From Sulfuritalea sp. (GTDB lineage Bacteria > Pseudomonadota > Gammaproteobacteria > Burkholderiales > Rhodocyclaceae), in assembly GCA_023700805.1 (NCBI GenBank), contig JAMPYF010000038.1:1-43273 (forward strand): a stretch of 43,273 nucleotides of DNA. The letters run 5' to 3'. The notes beneath the pieces were generated by a model. It had not been told where the DNA came from. It saw nothing but the letters and a program-made list of their open reading frames with translations, and searched no databases. This document shows, one piece after another, positions 1-8,431 of the stretch. The translations under genes and the position numbers were made by a program. Position 1 is the stretch's first letter. Each line of letters starts with the position of its first letter.

Positions 1-290
1 GAGCGAGGAAGGTTCGCCGGGGAATTCCGGTCGCGTTGTCCGACGACGGCCGCTTTTTGGCCGGCTAGTTTAGCGACCGGCCCGGCGAAGCTTTCGCAGC
101 GAGGGGTGAGCGCGGGAATTCGCAAGGCCAATTTATTGGCCTTGCGCCGCGCGAACGGGCGAGACTCTGGCGAGCCCTCCGCCCGCAGGGCCGGGGAGGC
201 GGGGCGCCTTATTTGCCAAACCCGTTTGGGTACTTTCTTGCCGCGCAGCAAGAAAGTGCCTCGCCTGCCGGGGCGAGTCCCGGTATCTCC
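1..290 (-). repeat. Dispersed repeat, copy 1 (inverted partner at 40426-40616)
   Basis: Bases 1-104 and about 180-290 match the reverse complement of 40426-40616 almost base for base. Shared blocks include GGTCGCGTTGTCCGACGACG-like text, GGCCGGCTAGTTTAGCGACC and GGGCCGGGGAGGCGGGGCG. Copy 1 carries about 75 extra bases (roughly 105-180) that copy 2 lacks. Near its end is a perfect hairpin, ACTTTCTTGC at 232-241 and GCAAGAAAGT at 248-257. The left edge may be cut by the window boundary. No coding function is evident. Confidence 0.85.
121..146. repeat. Perfect palindrome inside the extra segment of repeat copy 1
   Basis: CGCAAGGCCAAT at 121-132 and ATTGGCCTTGCG at 135-146 form a perfect 12-bp inverted repeat with a TT loop. 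It lies in the segment absent from the copy at 40426-40616, so it may mark an element inserted into the older repeat. Confidence 0.7.
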
Positions 291-310
291 CTTCGAAGCG
301 AAAACCCAAG

Positions 311-332
311 AGTTGGCGCTGGCGATACGGCG
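311..332 (+). repeat. Dispersed 22-bp motif, copy a
   Basis: AGTTGGCGCT followed by GGCGATACGGCG, one mismatch from the consensus. It lies between the repeat at the window start and the DUF488 gene, and is the only full-length copy outside a gene. Confidence 0.75.
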
Positions 333-414
333 CCAATGGCGTTCTGGCGTCTTACGTAAAATGCCGCAGACGCCGGGTATCCTGATCGCCGGCGATGGCA
401 ACAAGGAGGCAGCG

Positions 415-801
415 ATGGTCGTTCGAATTGTCAGACTCGGCACCGCCCGCAGCAAGGACGAAGGCATCCGCATCGGCACCGTGCGCCGCCCGCCGCGGGG
501 CGTGCCGAAGTCCGAGTTCGCCTCGGGCAACTGGTATGACGTCTGGTATCCCAACCTGGCGCCGAGCGTCGAAACCATGAAGCTCGGGCAGGAAGCCACG
601 ACGCCCGCCCAGTGGGCCGCCTTCGTCAGGAAGTACCGCAGCGAAATGTCCGCGCCCGATGCCAGCCGCAGCATCGATCTGCTTGCCGCGCTGTCGCAGC
701 AGGGCAATTTTTCGGTCGGCTGCTACTGCGCGGACGAGGCGCACTGTCATCGCTCGGTGCTGCGGGAACTTCTGGCCGAGAAGGGCGCCAGGTTCGAATA
801 G
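415..801 (+). CDS. DUF488 family protein
   Basis: A 128-residue protein of the DUF488 family, whose members are small and of unknown biochemical function. Visible family features are the SGNWYDVWYP segment near residues 38-47 (the family's S-N-Y-W-like motif) and a C-terminal Cys/His cluster with C103, C105, C111, H112 and R113 (the family's C-x-C-x5-C-H-R). The start at 415 is preceded by a strong ribosome binding site, AAGGAGG at 403-409. The frame stays open upstream to 106, but that stretch is repeat sequence and is not taken as coding. Single gene, convergent with the next one. Confidence 0.9.
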   Translation: MVVRIVRLGTARSKDEGIRIGTVRRPPRGVPKSEFASGNWYDVWYPNLAPSVETMKLGQEATTPAQWAAFVRKYRSEMSAPDASRSIDLLAALSQQGNFSVGCYCADEAHCHRSVLRELLAEKGARFE

Positions 802-824
802 ACGACGGGGCCGCGCCGCGGGCC

Positions 825-1481
825 TCAGCGATATTTTTCCGCGCACTCCATGATCGCCCTGTCGGTCCGCTGCCTGAGGCAGGCGCGGGCGTCGAGATGG
901 GCGCGCGACGGCCTCCTCGTCGCGGTAACGGCAGCAGCTGCGGCGGCGGGACGGTCGGGCGCGGCGGCAGGCAGCGGGCCCAGCTTGCGCGTGATCACCA
1001 CCTGCGGCGGCGCGACTGGCTCGGCCGGCTTGGCGGCGGCCGGCGCGTCCGGTTTGGCCGGGTTTGCGATGGGCGGCGGTTTCTGGTTCGACCAGGCCCA
1101 GCTGGCGACCTTCCACGCCTCGCCTTCCTTCCTGAAGCTCGCCGTCAGGTAGGCCTCGGCGCGGGTCTGGAATTCGCTGATGCCGGTGCCGCGCAGCGTC
1201 GCGCTGTTGCCGTCGGGGGCGATGGATTTTTCGGTGACGGTGTAGGTCCTCGGCGCCGCCTGCGCCATGGCACGCATCAGCGCGTTGCGTTCCGCCTGCG
1301 GCTTGGCGGCAAGTTCGGCCCTGGTCGCGGCCGTGCTGTAGCCGGCCACTTCCTCGGCATTGCCGGCCAGCAAGGCGCGGTGAAGCCTGGCATAGACAGC
1401 CTCGGGGTCTTCCTGCGCGCTTGCTCCCGCGCAGCCCAGGACGAACATGGCGCAAGCGTACAGTGCATGGCGCAATCGCAT
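825..1481 (-). CDS. Secreted protein of unknown function
   Basis: A 218-residue protein with an N-terminal signal peptide: a basic start, a hydrophobic core to about residue 17 and a likely cut near ASA-Q at 20-23. A V-L-G-C sequence also allows lipoprotein processing. Residues 25-130 (EDPEAVYARLHRALLAGNAEE, then a segment ending WKVASWAW) look like a small alpha+beta NTF2/DUF4878-like domain; this is inferred from pattern only. Residues 135-185 are Ala/Pro-rich low complexity, and a short cysteine-containing tail (C201, C213) follows. It probably acts in the periplasm. I do not recognise a function. Confidence 0.7.
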   Translation of the reverse strand: MRLRHALYACAMFVLGCAGASAQEDPEAVYARLHRALLAGNAEEVAGYSTAATRAELAAKPQAERNALMRAMAQAAPRTYTVTEKSIAPDGNSATLRGTGISEFQTRAEAYLTASFRKEGEAWKVASWAWSNQKPPPIANPAKPDAPAAAKPAEPVAPPQVVITRKLGPLPAAAPDRPAAAAAAVTATRRPSRAHLDARACLRQRTDRAIMECAEKYR

Positions 1482-1518
1482 GGCGATCTCCCTGACAATT
1501 CCAGTCCGACGCTGCGCC

Positions 1519-2097
1519 TCAGTCTTCGCGCAGCACCCGCGCCCAGGCTATGGTCACCTGAGGCAGGACGGTGGCGGTGGTGTCGCCGACCAGTTCCTGC
1601 ACCGCCGGCTTGCCGTAGGCGCCAGCCGCCAGCAGGTAGATGGTGACGACCTTGTCGATCGGATGCACCAGCCAGTATTCGCGCACGCCGACGCGCTCGT
1701 ACAGTTCGCGCTTGACCACCTGGTCATGGCCGGCGCTGCCGGGCGACAGCACTTCGACGATCCAGTCCGGCGCACCGCGCCTGCCGCGCTCGTCGAGCTT
1801 GGCCTTGTCGCAGATCACGCTGATGTCGGGCTGCACCACGGTGTCTATCCTGCCGTCCGCCTCGTCGGCGCGCGGCAGGCGCACGTCGAAGGGCGCGATA
1901 TAGGGCCGGCAGGGCGATCCCTCCAGCGCATCGGCGATCTGGCGGAACATTTCCCCCGCCACTTCCTGATGCCGCCGCGCCGGCGCCGGATCCATGGCAT
2001 AGGCGATGCCATGGATCAGTTCATAACGGACGTCGTCCGGCCAGGCCGCGGATTCGGCATAGGTGTGGAATTCGAGATCGCGTTGCGGCAGTCCCAT
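1519..2097 (-). CDS. Uma2 family protein (DUF820, PD-(D/E)XK nuclease fold)
   Basis: A 192-residue member of the Uma2/DUF820 family, predicted restriction-endonuclease-like proteins abundant in some bacteria with no settled role. Visible features are YELIHG near residue 25, VQPDISVICD at 88-97 with the conserved Asp, IVEVLSPGS at 113-121 with the conserved Glu, and an ELYERVGVREYWLV helix-strand at 131-144. These are the acidic and core elements of the PD-(D/E)XK fold. The length is normal. It stands alone between a secreted protein and a flippase gene, with no modification enzyme nearby to suggest restriction-modification. Confidence 0.88.
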   Translation of the reverse strand: MGLPQRDLEFHTYAESAAWPDDVRYELIHGIAYAMDPAPARRHQEVAGEMFRQIADALEGSPCRPYIAPFDVRLPRADEADGRIDTVVQPDISVICDKAKLDERGRRGAPDWIVEVLSPGSAGHDQVVKRELYERVGVREYWLVHPIDKVVTIYLLAAGAYGKPAVQELVGDTTATVLPQVTIAWARVLRED

Positions 2098-2128
2098 TGC
2101 GCGTCTCCGGCGAGGTCATGGCTATATC

Positions 2129-3406
2129 TTAGTCCAAGACCCGCGGCGGCAAGTCGCCGCCAGGTTCGTTGCGCCGGACCGAGCGCCGCAGCGCCCAGCC
2201 ATTGAAACCCGCATACACCGCGTAGGACAGCATCCAGGCCAGGCCGATCGCCGGCAGCGGGAGCGGGCCGGGCAGCAGCCACAGCAGCGCGGCGAACAAA
2301 GGCAGGGACAGCAGTTCGCCGGCGCTCACCGCCCATCCGGCGCCGCGCGCGAAGAGGCCGAAGAGGAAAATCCAGGACAGCATGCGCAGGGCATCGCCGG
2401 CGAAAAAGGCCAGGGCGTCGAGCCGGCCGACCGGCAGGCCCTCGCGGTAGAGCAGAGCCAATACCTGCGGCAACAGCAGCCACAACAGGCCCAGCGCCAG
2501 CGTTGCCGGCACCAGCACCTGGCACGATGCGGCGCGCAGCTCCGCCGCGAATCCGGCCGCGCCGCGCGCCGTCGCCAGGCGCGGCAGGAAATGCGCATTG
2601 AGCAGCCCCGCGACGATGGCCGTGATCCATTCGCTGCTGCGCCACAGGGCCTGCACCGCGCCGGCGATTTCCCACGAGGCGGAGGCTGCGATCTCCACGC
2701 GCGCGACGGCCGTCGCCGCCGGGCTCAGAATGCCGATGGCAATTCCGGCCGCGACGAAGGGGCGCAGGCCATGGCCGTGCGCCAGCGCCTCGCGCCACGA
2801 GCCCTCGCCCACCAGCAGCAGGGCCGTCGCGACGCCGCCGACCAGGATCTGGGCGGCGAGCAGGGACGCAAGTTCGGCCCCGCTCGCCGCCAGCGTCAAT
2901 GCCATCAGCGGTGCGGCCAGCAGCGCCGCGACGCAGGCCGTCGCGCGGCCGGCTTGGCCGCGGCCGAGCAGCCATGCGGTCAGCATGCCGGGAGCGACGG
3001 CGAGCCAGCCGACGCCCAGCGCCGGCAGCACCAGCCCGGCCTGCGGCGCGGGCAACAGGGCGAGCCGGCCGGACAGCGTCAGCGCGACGCAGACCAGCAG
3101 GCAGGCGCCGGAGAGCATCAGGCCCAGACGCAGGGCCTCGCCCAGGAGTTGGCGCTGGCGACACGGCGCCACGCCCGCGACGCGGCCCGTGAGCCCGATG
3201 CCGATGCCGGCCAGGGCGACGCCGGCGACGATGTCGGCGAGGCTGCTCAGTTGCGCCCAGTGCGCCACCAGTTCGGCGCCGCCGCGCAGCGCCAGCAACT
3301 TGTCGATCAGCGCACGGCCGGCAAGCCCGGTGAGGACGAAGCCCAGCGCCGGCAGCAGCCGCGACGGGCGGCGGGTTTCAGCGGGCGCCGGGGCGGGCGG
3401 GGTCAT
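2129..3406 (-). CDS. Multi-spanning membrane protein, MOP/flippase type
   Basis: About 425 residues with roughly 12 hydrophobic segments and few charged residues, resembling polysaccharide flippases of the MOP superfamily (Wzx/MurJ-like). The best start is the ATG at 3406; the frame is open further upstream only because it runs opposite the aminotransferase frame. No neighbouring glycosyltransferases support an O-antigen role, so the substrate is unknown. A copy of the dispersed 22-bp motif sits antisense within it (3147-3168) and encodes the Cys-Arg-Gln-Arg-Gln-Leu stretch in a hydrophilic loop near residue 85. Confidence 0.7.
   Translation of the reverse strand: MTPPAPAPAETRRPSRLLPALGFVLTGLAGRALIDKLLALRGGAELVAHWAQLSSLADIVAGVALAGIGIGLTGRVAGVAPCRQRQLLGEALRLGLMLSGACLLVCVALTLSGRLALLPAPQAGLVLPALGVGWLAVAPGMLTAWLLGRGQAGRATACVAALLAAPLMALTLAASGAELASLLAAQILVGGVATALLLVGEGSWREALAHGHGLRPFVAAGIAIGILSPAATAVARVEIAASASWEIAGAVQALWRSSEWITAIVAGLLNAHFLPRLATARGAAGFAAELRAASCQVLVPATLALGLLWLLLPQVLALLYREGLPVGRLDALAFFAGDALRMLSWIFLFGLFARGAGWAVSAGELLSLPLFAALLWLLPGPLPLPAIGLAWMLSYAVYAGFNGWALRRSVRRNEPGGDLPPRVLD
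3147..3168 (+). repeat. Dispersed 22-bp motif, copy b
   Basis: Exact consensus AGTTGGCGCT + GGCGACACGGCG, antisense within the flippase-like gene. In the gene's frame it reads C-R-Q-R-Q-L. Confidence 0.85.
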
Positions 3407-3441
3407 AGCCGCGGCTCGGGCCGGGAGCCCGCGCCGGCCGT

Positions 3442-4569
3442 TCAGGCCAGGCGATCCAATGCCTGCCTCAGCGTGGCGACGGTGCGTTCGACATTGCCCA
3501 GCTTGTCGAGGCCGAAGAGGCCGATGCGGAAGCTGCGGAAATCGGCCGGCTCGTCGCATTGCAGCGGCACGCCGGCCGCGGCCTGCAGGCCGAGGTCGAG
3601 GAACTTTTTCGCCGACTGGATCTCGGGGTCGCTGGTATAGCTGACGACCACGCCGGGCGCCTCGAAGCCCGGCCCGGCGACGCTGGCGAAGCCGCGTTTG
3701 GCGAACAGCGCGCGCACCTGCCGGCCGAGTTCCAATTGCTGGCTGCGGGCGAGTTCGAGGCCATGGACTTCGGTCTCGCGCATCGCGTCGCGCACGCGGC
3801 GCAGGGCGTCGGTGGGCATCGTCGCGTGATAGGCGTGGCCGCCCTTCTCGTAGGCTTCCATGATCTGCAGCCACTTCTTCAGGTCGCAGGCGAAGCTGCT
3901 GCTGGTCGTCTCGGCGATGCGCGCCAGCGCGCGTTCGCCCAACATCACCAGGCCGGCGCAGGAAGGCCCGCTCCAGCCTTTCTGCGGCGCGCTGATGAGG
4001 ACATCGACGCCCATCGCGCGCATGTCCACCCAGAGCGCGCCGGAAGCGATGCAGTCGAGCACGAAGAGGCCATCGACCTCGCGCACGGCATCCGCCACGG
4101 CGCGCAGATAGTCGTCGGGCAGCAGGATGCCGGAGGCGGTCTCGACATGCGGTGCGAATACCAGCTCGGGACGCTGGGCGAGTATCGCGGCGACCACCTC
4201 CTCGATCGGCGCCGGGACGAAGGGCGCCTGGCTGCCCGCGCCGCTGCGGCGCGCCTTGAGCACCGCCGTGCTCTCGGCAATGCGGCCCATGTCGAGGATC
4301 TGCGACCAGCGGAAACTGAACCAGCCGTTGCGCAGCACCAGGCAGCGCCGGCCGCCGGCGAACTGGCGCGCCACGGCCTCCATGGCGAAGGTGCCGCCGC
4401 CCGGCACGATGGCCACGGCGCTCGCGCCATAGACCTGCTTGAGGCTGGCCGAGATGTCGCGCATCACGCCCTGGAAAACCTTGGACATGTGGTTGAGGGC
4501 GCGATCGGTATAGACCACCGAATATTCGAGCAGTCCATCGGGATCGACGTTGTTCAGCAGGGCGGGCAT
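3442..4569 (-). CDS. Class V PLP-dependent aminotransferase
   Basis: A 375-residue fold-type I PLP enzyme of the class V (alanine-glyoxylate/serine-pyruvate aminotransferase-like) group. Features are the GGGTFAMEAVAR cofactor-phosphate loop near residue 57, the D-C-I-A-S-G-A segment near 171 that holds the pyridine-nitrogen aspartate, and the Schiff-base lysine in SAPQKGWSG (about K197). A GTG at 4575 would start the frame six bases earlier, but the GGAG of the ribosome binding site abuts that GTG and is well spaced from the ATG at 4569, so ATG is chosen. The exact amino donor cannot be told from sequence. It lies between the flippase and SDR genes on the same strand. Confidence 0.88.
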   Translation of the reverse strand: MPALLNNVDPDGLLEYSVVYTDRALNHMSKVFQGVMRDISASLKQVYGASAVAIVPGGGTFAMEAVARQFAGGRRCLVLRNGWFSFRWSQILDMGRIAESTAVLKARRSGAGSQAPFVPAPIEEVVAAILAQRPELVFAPHVETASGILLPDDYLRAVADAVREVDGLFVLDCIASGALWVDMRAMGVDVLISAPQKGWSGPSCAGLVMLGERALARIAETTSSSFACDLKKWLQIMEAYEKGGHAYHATMPTDALRRVRDAMRETEVHGLELARSQQLELGRQVRALFAKRGFASVAGPGFEAPGVVVSYTSDPEIQSAKKFLDLGLQAAAGVPLQCDEPADFRSFRIGLFGLDKLGNVERTVATLRQALDRLA

Positions 4570-4653
4570 GTTCACTCCATTTCAGGTCATCGGATTGCGA
4601 CGGCTTTGGCGTAGGGCCGACTTCAGCGTGGACTTTGGATATTCGCAGTTTCG

Positions 4654-5433
4654 TCAGAAGGTGCCGGGATAGGCGCCGCCGTCGAGCAGCCAGTTCTGCC
4701 CGGTGATGAAGCCGGCCTGGGTCGAACACAGCCAGGCGCAGGCGGCGCCGAACTCCTCGGGATTGCCGATACGGCCGGCCGGGATCGTCGCCACGCGCTC
4801 GGCCAGCACCTGCTCATAGGGAATATTGCGCGCCCTGGCCTGGCCGCCGATCACCGTGGCGATGCGGTCGGTGTCGAAGAAGCCGGGCAGCAGGTTGTTG
4901 ATCGTGACGTTGTGCGCCACGGTCTTCCTCGCCAGTCCCGCGACGAAGCCGGTGAGGCCGGAGCGCGCACCGTTGGACAGGCCCAGCACGTCGATCGGCG
5001 CCTTGACCGCGCCCGAGGTGATGTTCACGATGCGGCCGAACTTGCGCGCGATCATGCCGTCGACCGTGGCCTTGATCAGCTCGATCGGCGTCAGCATGTT
5101 GGCATCGAGCGCGGCCAGCCAGTCCTCGCGCGACCAGTTGCGGAAATCGCCGGGCGGCGGGCCGCCGGCGTTGTTGACCAGGATGTCGGGCGACGGGCAG
5201 GCGGCCAGCGCCGCGGCGCGGCCGGCCGCGGTGACGATGTCGGCGGCCACGGTCTGCACCGCGACGCCGGTCGCCGCGCGGATTTCGGCGGCGGTCTTTT
5301 CCAGCGCCTCGGCGCCGCGCGCCACCAGCGTGACATTCACGCCTTCGCGCGCCAGCGCAAAGGCGCAGCCGCGCCCCAGTCCCTTGCTCGATGCGCAGAC
5401 CAGCGCGCTGCGCCCAGTTATGCCCAGATCCAT
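4654..5433 (-). CDS. SDR-family protein with altered active site
   Basis: A 259-residue Rossmann-fold protein of the short-chain dehydrogenase family. The cofactor loop is A-S-S-K-G-L-G near residues 14-20 and the N-N-A-G-G motif is at 88-91. The catalytic serine is S140 (NITS), but where the family has Y-x-x-x-K this protein reads S153-N-G-A-R157, so both the proton-donating tyrosine and its lysine are missing. The rest, including the LLPGFFDTDR segment and the C-terminal LLDGGAYPG, is well preserved, so the gene is not simply decaying. It starts 2 bases after the hydrolase gene ends and is presumably co-transcribed with it and uvrD. The substrate is unknown; it may be an atypical reductase or a non-catalytic binding protein. 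Confidence 0.87.
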   Translation of the reverse strand: MDLGITGRSALVCASSKGLGRGCAFALAREGVNVTLVARGAEALEKTAAEIRAATGVAVQTVAADIVTAAGRAAALAACPSPDILVNNAGGPPPGDFRNWSREDWLAALDANMLTPIELIKATVDGMIARKFGRIVNITSGAVKAPIDVLGLSNGARSGLTGFVAGLARKTVAHNVTINNLLPGFFDTDRIATVIGGQARARNIPYEQVLAERVATIPAGRIGNPEEFGAACAWLCSTQAGFITGQNWLLDGGAYPGTF

Positions 5434-5435
5434 GT

Positions 5436-6218
5436 TCAGTCCTCCAGAAAGTCGCGGACCAGCCGGTTGAAGATTTCCGGCTGCTCGATGCAGCAAAGAT
5501 GCGATGCCGACGGGATGATTTCCAGGCGCGCCCCGGGTATTGCCGCGGCGATGACTTCGCTCATCGCCGGCGGCGTGCCGGGATCGTCGGCGCCGACGAT
5601 GACCAGGGTCGGCGCCGCGATGGCGGCGAGCTGCGCCGTGACGTCGAGCCTGCGGATCGCGCCGGCGCAGCCGATGTAGCCGGCCGCCGGCGTGGCGGCG
5701 ATCAGCTTGCCGATGCGCTGCATGGCATCGGGCCGCGCGGCGCGGAAATCCGGCGTGAACCAGCGGCCGAGCGTGCTGTCGACCATGGCGGCGCAGCCCT
5801 GGGCGCGGACCATGGCGATGCGTTCGTCCCACAGCGGGCCGGCCGCGGGCGGAACCCGGCTGGTGGAACTGGCGATCACCAATTTGTCCACGCGTTGCGG
5901 CGCGGCCAGCGCCAGGTGCTGGCCGATCATGCCGCCCATCGAAAGGCCGAGGAAATGCGTGCTCTCGACGTCCAGCACGTCGAGCAGGCCGGTCACGTCG
6001 GCGGCGAGCTGATCGAAGCCGTAGGCTCCCTCAGGAGCGCTGGTCTGGCCGTGGCCGCGCGTGTCGTAACGGAGCACCGTGAAACTCGGCGCCAGCGCCG
6101 CGGCGAGCTCGTCCCACAGCGACAAATCGGTGGTCAGCGAGTGGGAGAGCGTGACCCAGGGGCCGCTGCCTTCTATCCGATAGCGGACCGTGATGCCATT
6201 GACGTCGACTTTGTTCAT
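5436..6218 (-). CDS. Alpha/beta hydrolase (3-oxoadipate enol-lactonase-like)
   Basis: A 260-residue alpha/beta hydrolase with the full triad visible: nucleophile S93 in GLSMGG, acid D211 or D212 in VIVGADD, and H240 in SASHLCC. The RYDTRGHGQTSAP segment near residues 50-62 and the overall length are typical of the PcaD/BioH-like branch. No other protocatechuate-pathway genes are nearby, so a lactonase assignment is only by resemblance. Its ATG overlaps the uvrD stop by four bases (ATGA), indicating translational coupling. A 2-base gap separates it from the downstream SDR gene. Confidence 0.88.
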   Translation of the reverse strand: MNKVDVNGITVRYRIEGSGPWVTLSHSLTTDLSLWDELAAALAPSFTVLRYDTRGHGQTSAPEGAYGFDQLAADVTGLLDVLDVESTHFLGLSMGGMIGQHLALAAPQRVDKLVIASSTSRVPPAAGPLWDERIAMVRAQGCAAMVDSTLGRWFTPDFRAARPDAMQRIGKLIAATPAAGYIGCAGAIRRLDVTAQLAAIAAPTLVIVGADDPGTPPAMSEVIAAAIPGARLEIIPSASHLCCIEQPEIFNRLVRDFLED

Positions 6219-8422
6219 GCTGCCTCCAGTTTGGCGACGGAGAGTGCCAGCCATTTCATGCCGGCCTGGCCGAAGTTGACTTGCACGCGCGCATCGGTCC
6301 CGCCGCCTTCGGCATTGACGATGACGCCGAGGCCGAACTTGGCGTGCATCACGCTCTGGCCGATGCGGAAACCGCTGCCGCCCGACGACTCGCTGCGGCG
6401 CGGCGCGGCGTTGAAAGTTGGCGCTTGCCCGCCCGCGAAGCGAAATTCCGGGCGGACAGAGTCCGAGACGGCGAAGCCGCCGCGGCCGGCACGCGGCGTC
6501 AGCCATTTCACGAGTTCTTCGGGCACTTCGTCGAGGAAGCGCGAGGGCAGGTTGTAGCGCGTCTGGCCGTGCAGCATGCGGGTCTGGGCGAAGCTCAGGT
6601 AAAGCCGCTGCCGCGCGCGGGTGACGGCGACATACATCAGGCGCCGCTCCTCCTCCAGACCCTTGTCCTCATTCATCGAATTCTCGTGCGGGAACAGGCC
6701 GTCTTCGAGGCCGCTGATGAAGACCACGTTGAATTCGAGGCCCTTGGCCGAGTGCACGGTCATCAGTTGCAGCGCGTCGTCGCCCTCGCCGGCCTGGTGC
6801 TCGCCGGCTTCGAGCGAGGCATGAGCCAGAAACGAAGACAAGTCGTTGCCGAACTCGCCGGTGATTTCGCCGTCCTGGTTGGGCGTACCTTCCTCGGCGA
6901 CGAAGCTGGCCGCGGCATTGATCAGTTCGTCGAGGTTGTCGAGGCGCTCCTGGCCTTCCTTCTCGTTCTGGTAATGGGCGCGCAGGCCGGACAGTTCGAT
7001 GACATGGTCGACCAGTTCCGGCAGCGGCAGGTGGGCGGCCTCACGCAGCTTGACGATGAGTTGTGCGAAACCGGCCAGCTTGGCGCCGCCGGCGCCGGCG
7101 ACCTGCGGGATCGCCGCATGCAGGCTGCTGCCGGCAGCCTTGGCCGCGTCCTGCAGGTTTTCCAGGCTGCGCGCGCCGATGCCGCGCGCGGGAAAATTCA
7201 CCACGCGGGCGAAGGCCGTGTCGTCCTCGGTGTTGGCGATCAGGCGCAGGTAGGCCAGCGCATGCTTGATTTCGGCGCGTTCGAAGAAGCGCAGGCCGCC
7301 ATACACGCGATAAGGCAGGCCGGCGTTGAACAGCGCATGTTCGAGCGCGCGCGACTGGGCGTTGCTGCGGTAGAGCAGCGCGATCTCGGCGCGCGCATGG
7401 CCGTCGCGCTGCAAGGCCTTGACCTCCTCGGCGATCCAGCGCGCCTCGTCGCCGTCCGAATAGGATTCGTAGATCCGCACCGGCTCGCCGCTGCCGGCCT
7501 CGGTCCACAGGTTCTTGCCGAGCCGCGAGGGATTGTTCTTGATGATCGCGTTGGCCGCATCGAGGATGTTGCCGTGCGAGCGGTAGTTCTGCTCCAGGCG
7601 GATCAGGTTAGCAACCTTGAACTCGCGCTCGAAGTCGGCCATGTTGCCGACGTCGGCGCCGCGAAAGGCGTAAATGCTCTGGTCGTCGTCGCCGACGCAG
7701 AACAGATGGGCACCACCACCGGCGAGCAGCTTCAGCCAGCGGTATTGCAGCTTGTTGGTGTCCTGGAACTCGTCCACCAGGATGTGGCGGAAGCGCTCCT
7801 GGTAATGGCGGCGCAGCGGCTCGTTGCGCTCCAGCAGTTCGTAGGAGCGCAGCAGCAACTCGGCGAAATCGACCACGCCTTCGCGCTGGCATTGCGTTTC
7901 GTAGGCCTCGTAGAGCGCGACGCGCTTCTTTGCCCAGTCGTCCCAGGCTTCGACGGCCGCGGCGCGCAGGCCCTGCTCCTTCTGCGCGTTGATGAAGTGG
8001 CACAGCTCGCGCGGCGGGAATTTCTCGTCGTCGATGTTCAGCGACTTGAGCAGGCGCTTGACCGAGGCCTGCTGGTCGGCCGAGTCGAGGATCTGGAACA
8101 GCTGCGGCAGGCCGGCGTCGCGGTAATGGGCGCGCAGCAGGCGGTTGCAGAGGCCGTGGAAAGTGCCTATCCACATGCCCCTGACGTTGATCGGCAGCAT
8201 GGCTGCCAGCCGCGTCTGCATTTCCTTGGCGGCCTTATTGGTGAAGGTCACGGCCAGCACGCCGGGCGGCGAGACCTGGCCGGTCGAAATCAGCCAGGCG
8301 ATGCGCGTCGTCAGCACCCGCGTCTTGCCCGAACCGGCGCCGGCAAGGATCAGGGCATGCGCCGGCGGCAGGGTGACGGCGGCCAGTTGCGGCGCGTTGA
8401 GATTGTCGAGCAGGGATTTCAT
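6215..8422 (-). CDS. uvrD: DNA helicase II (UvrD/Rep superfamily 1)
   Basis: About 735 residues with the SF1A helicase motifs in order: Walker A LAGAGSGKTR near residue 30, TFTNKAAKEM (Ia), the LVDEFQDTN Walker B motif near 215, GDDDQSIYAFRGA (III), LEQNYRSHGNIL (IV), LMTVHSAKGLEF (V) and YVAVTRARQRL (VI). The C-terminus ends in a small Tudor-like domain (HAKFGLGVIVNAEG), as in UvrD. UvrD unwinds DNA 3'-5' in nucleotide excision and mismatch repair. ATGs at 8431 and 8422 are both possible; 8422 (MKSLLDNLN) matches the usual family start. A partial copy of the dispersed 22-bp motif lies in the linker before the C-terminal domain. It heads an operon with the hydrolase and SDR genes. Confidence 0.95.
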   Translation of the reverse strand: MKSLLDNLNAPQLAAVTLPPAHALILAGAGSGKTRVLTTRIAWLISTGQVSPPGVLAVTFTNKAAKEMQTRLAAMLPINVRGMWIGTFHGLCNRLLRAHYRDAGLPQLFQILDSADQQASVKRLLKSLNIDDEKFPPRELCHFINAQKEQGLRAAAVEAWDDWAKKRVALYEAYETQCQREGVVDFAELLLRSYELLERNEPLRRHYQERFRHILVDEFQDTNKLQYRWLKLLAGGGAHLFCVGDDDQSIYAFRGADVGNMADFEREFKVANLIRLEQNYRSHGNILDAANAIIKNNPSRLGKNLWTEAGSGEPVRIYESYSDGDEARWIAEEVKALQRDGHARAEIALLYRSNAQSRALEHALFNAGLPYRVYGGLRFFERAEIKHALAYLRLIANTEDDTAFARVVNFPARGIGARSLENLQDAAKAAGSSLHAAIPQVAGAGGAKLAGFAQLIVKLREAAHLPLPELVDHVIELSGLRAHYQNEKEGQERLDNLDELINAAASFVAEEGTPNQDGEITGEFGNDLSSFLAHASLEAGEHQAGEGDDALQLMTVHSAKGLEFNVVFISGLEDGLFPHENSMNEDKGLEEERRLMYVAVTRARQRLYLSFAQTRMLHGQTRYNLPSRFLDEVPEELVKWLTPRAGRGGFAVSDSVRPEFRFAGGQAPTFNAAPRRSESSGGSGFRIGQSVMHAKFGLGVIVNAEGGGTDARVQVNFGQAGMKWLALSVAKLEAA
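6416..6425 (+). repeat. Dispersed motif, partial copy (10-bp core only)
   Basis: The exact 10-bp core AGTTGGCGCT antisense in the uvrD linker. The sequence after it (TGCCCGCCCGCG) departs from the consensus, so this is a fragment or a chance match. Confidence 0.4.
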
Positions 8423-8431
8423 GGCGGCCAT

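Noticed and set aside
106..414. N-terminal extension of the DUF488 gene by 103 codons
   Set aside because: The extension is dispersed-repeat sequence; a strong ribosome binding site supports the start at 415.
4570..4575. GTG start for the class V aminotransferase
   Set aside because: The ribosome binding site abuts that GTG but is well spaced for the ATG at 4569.
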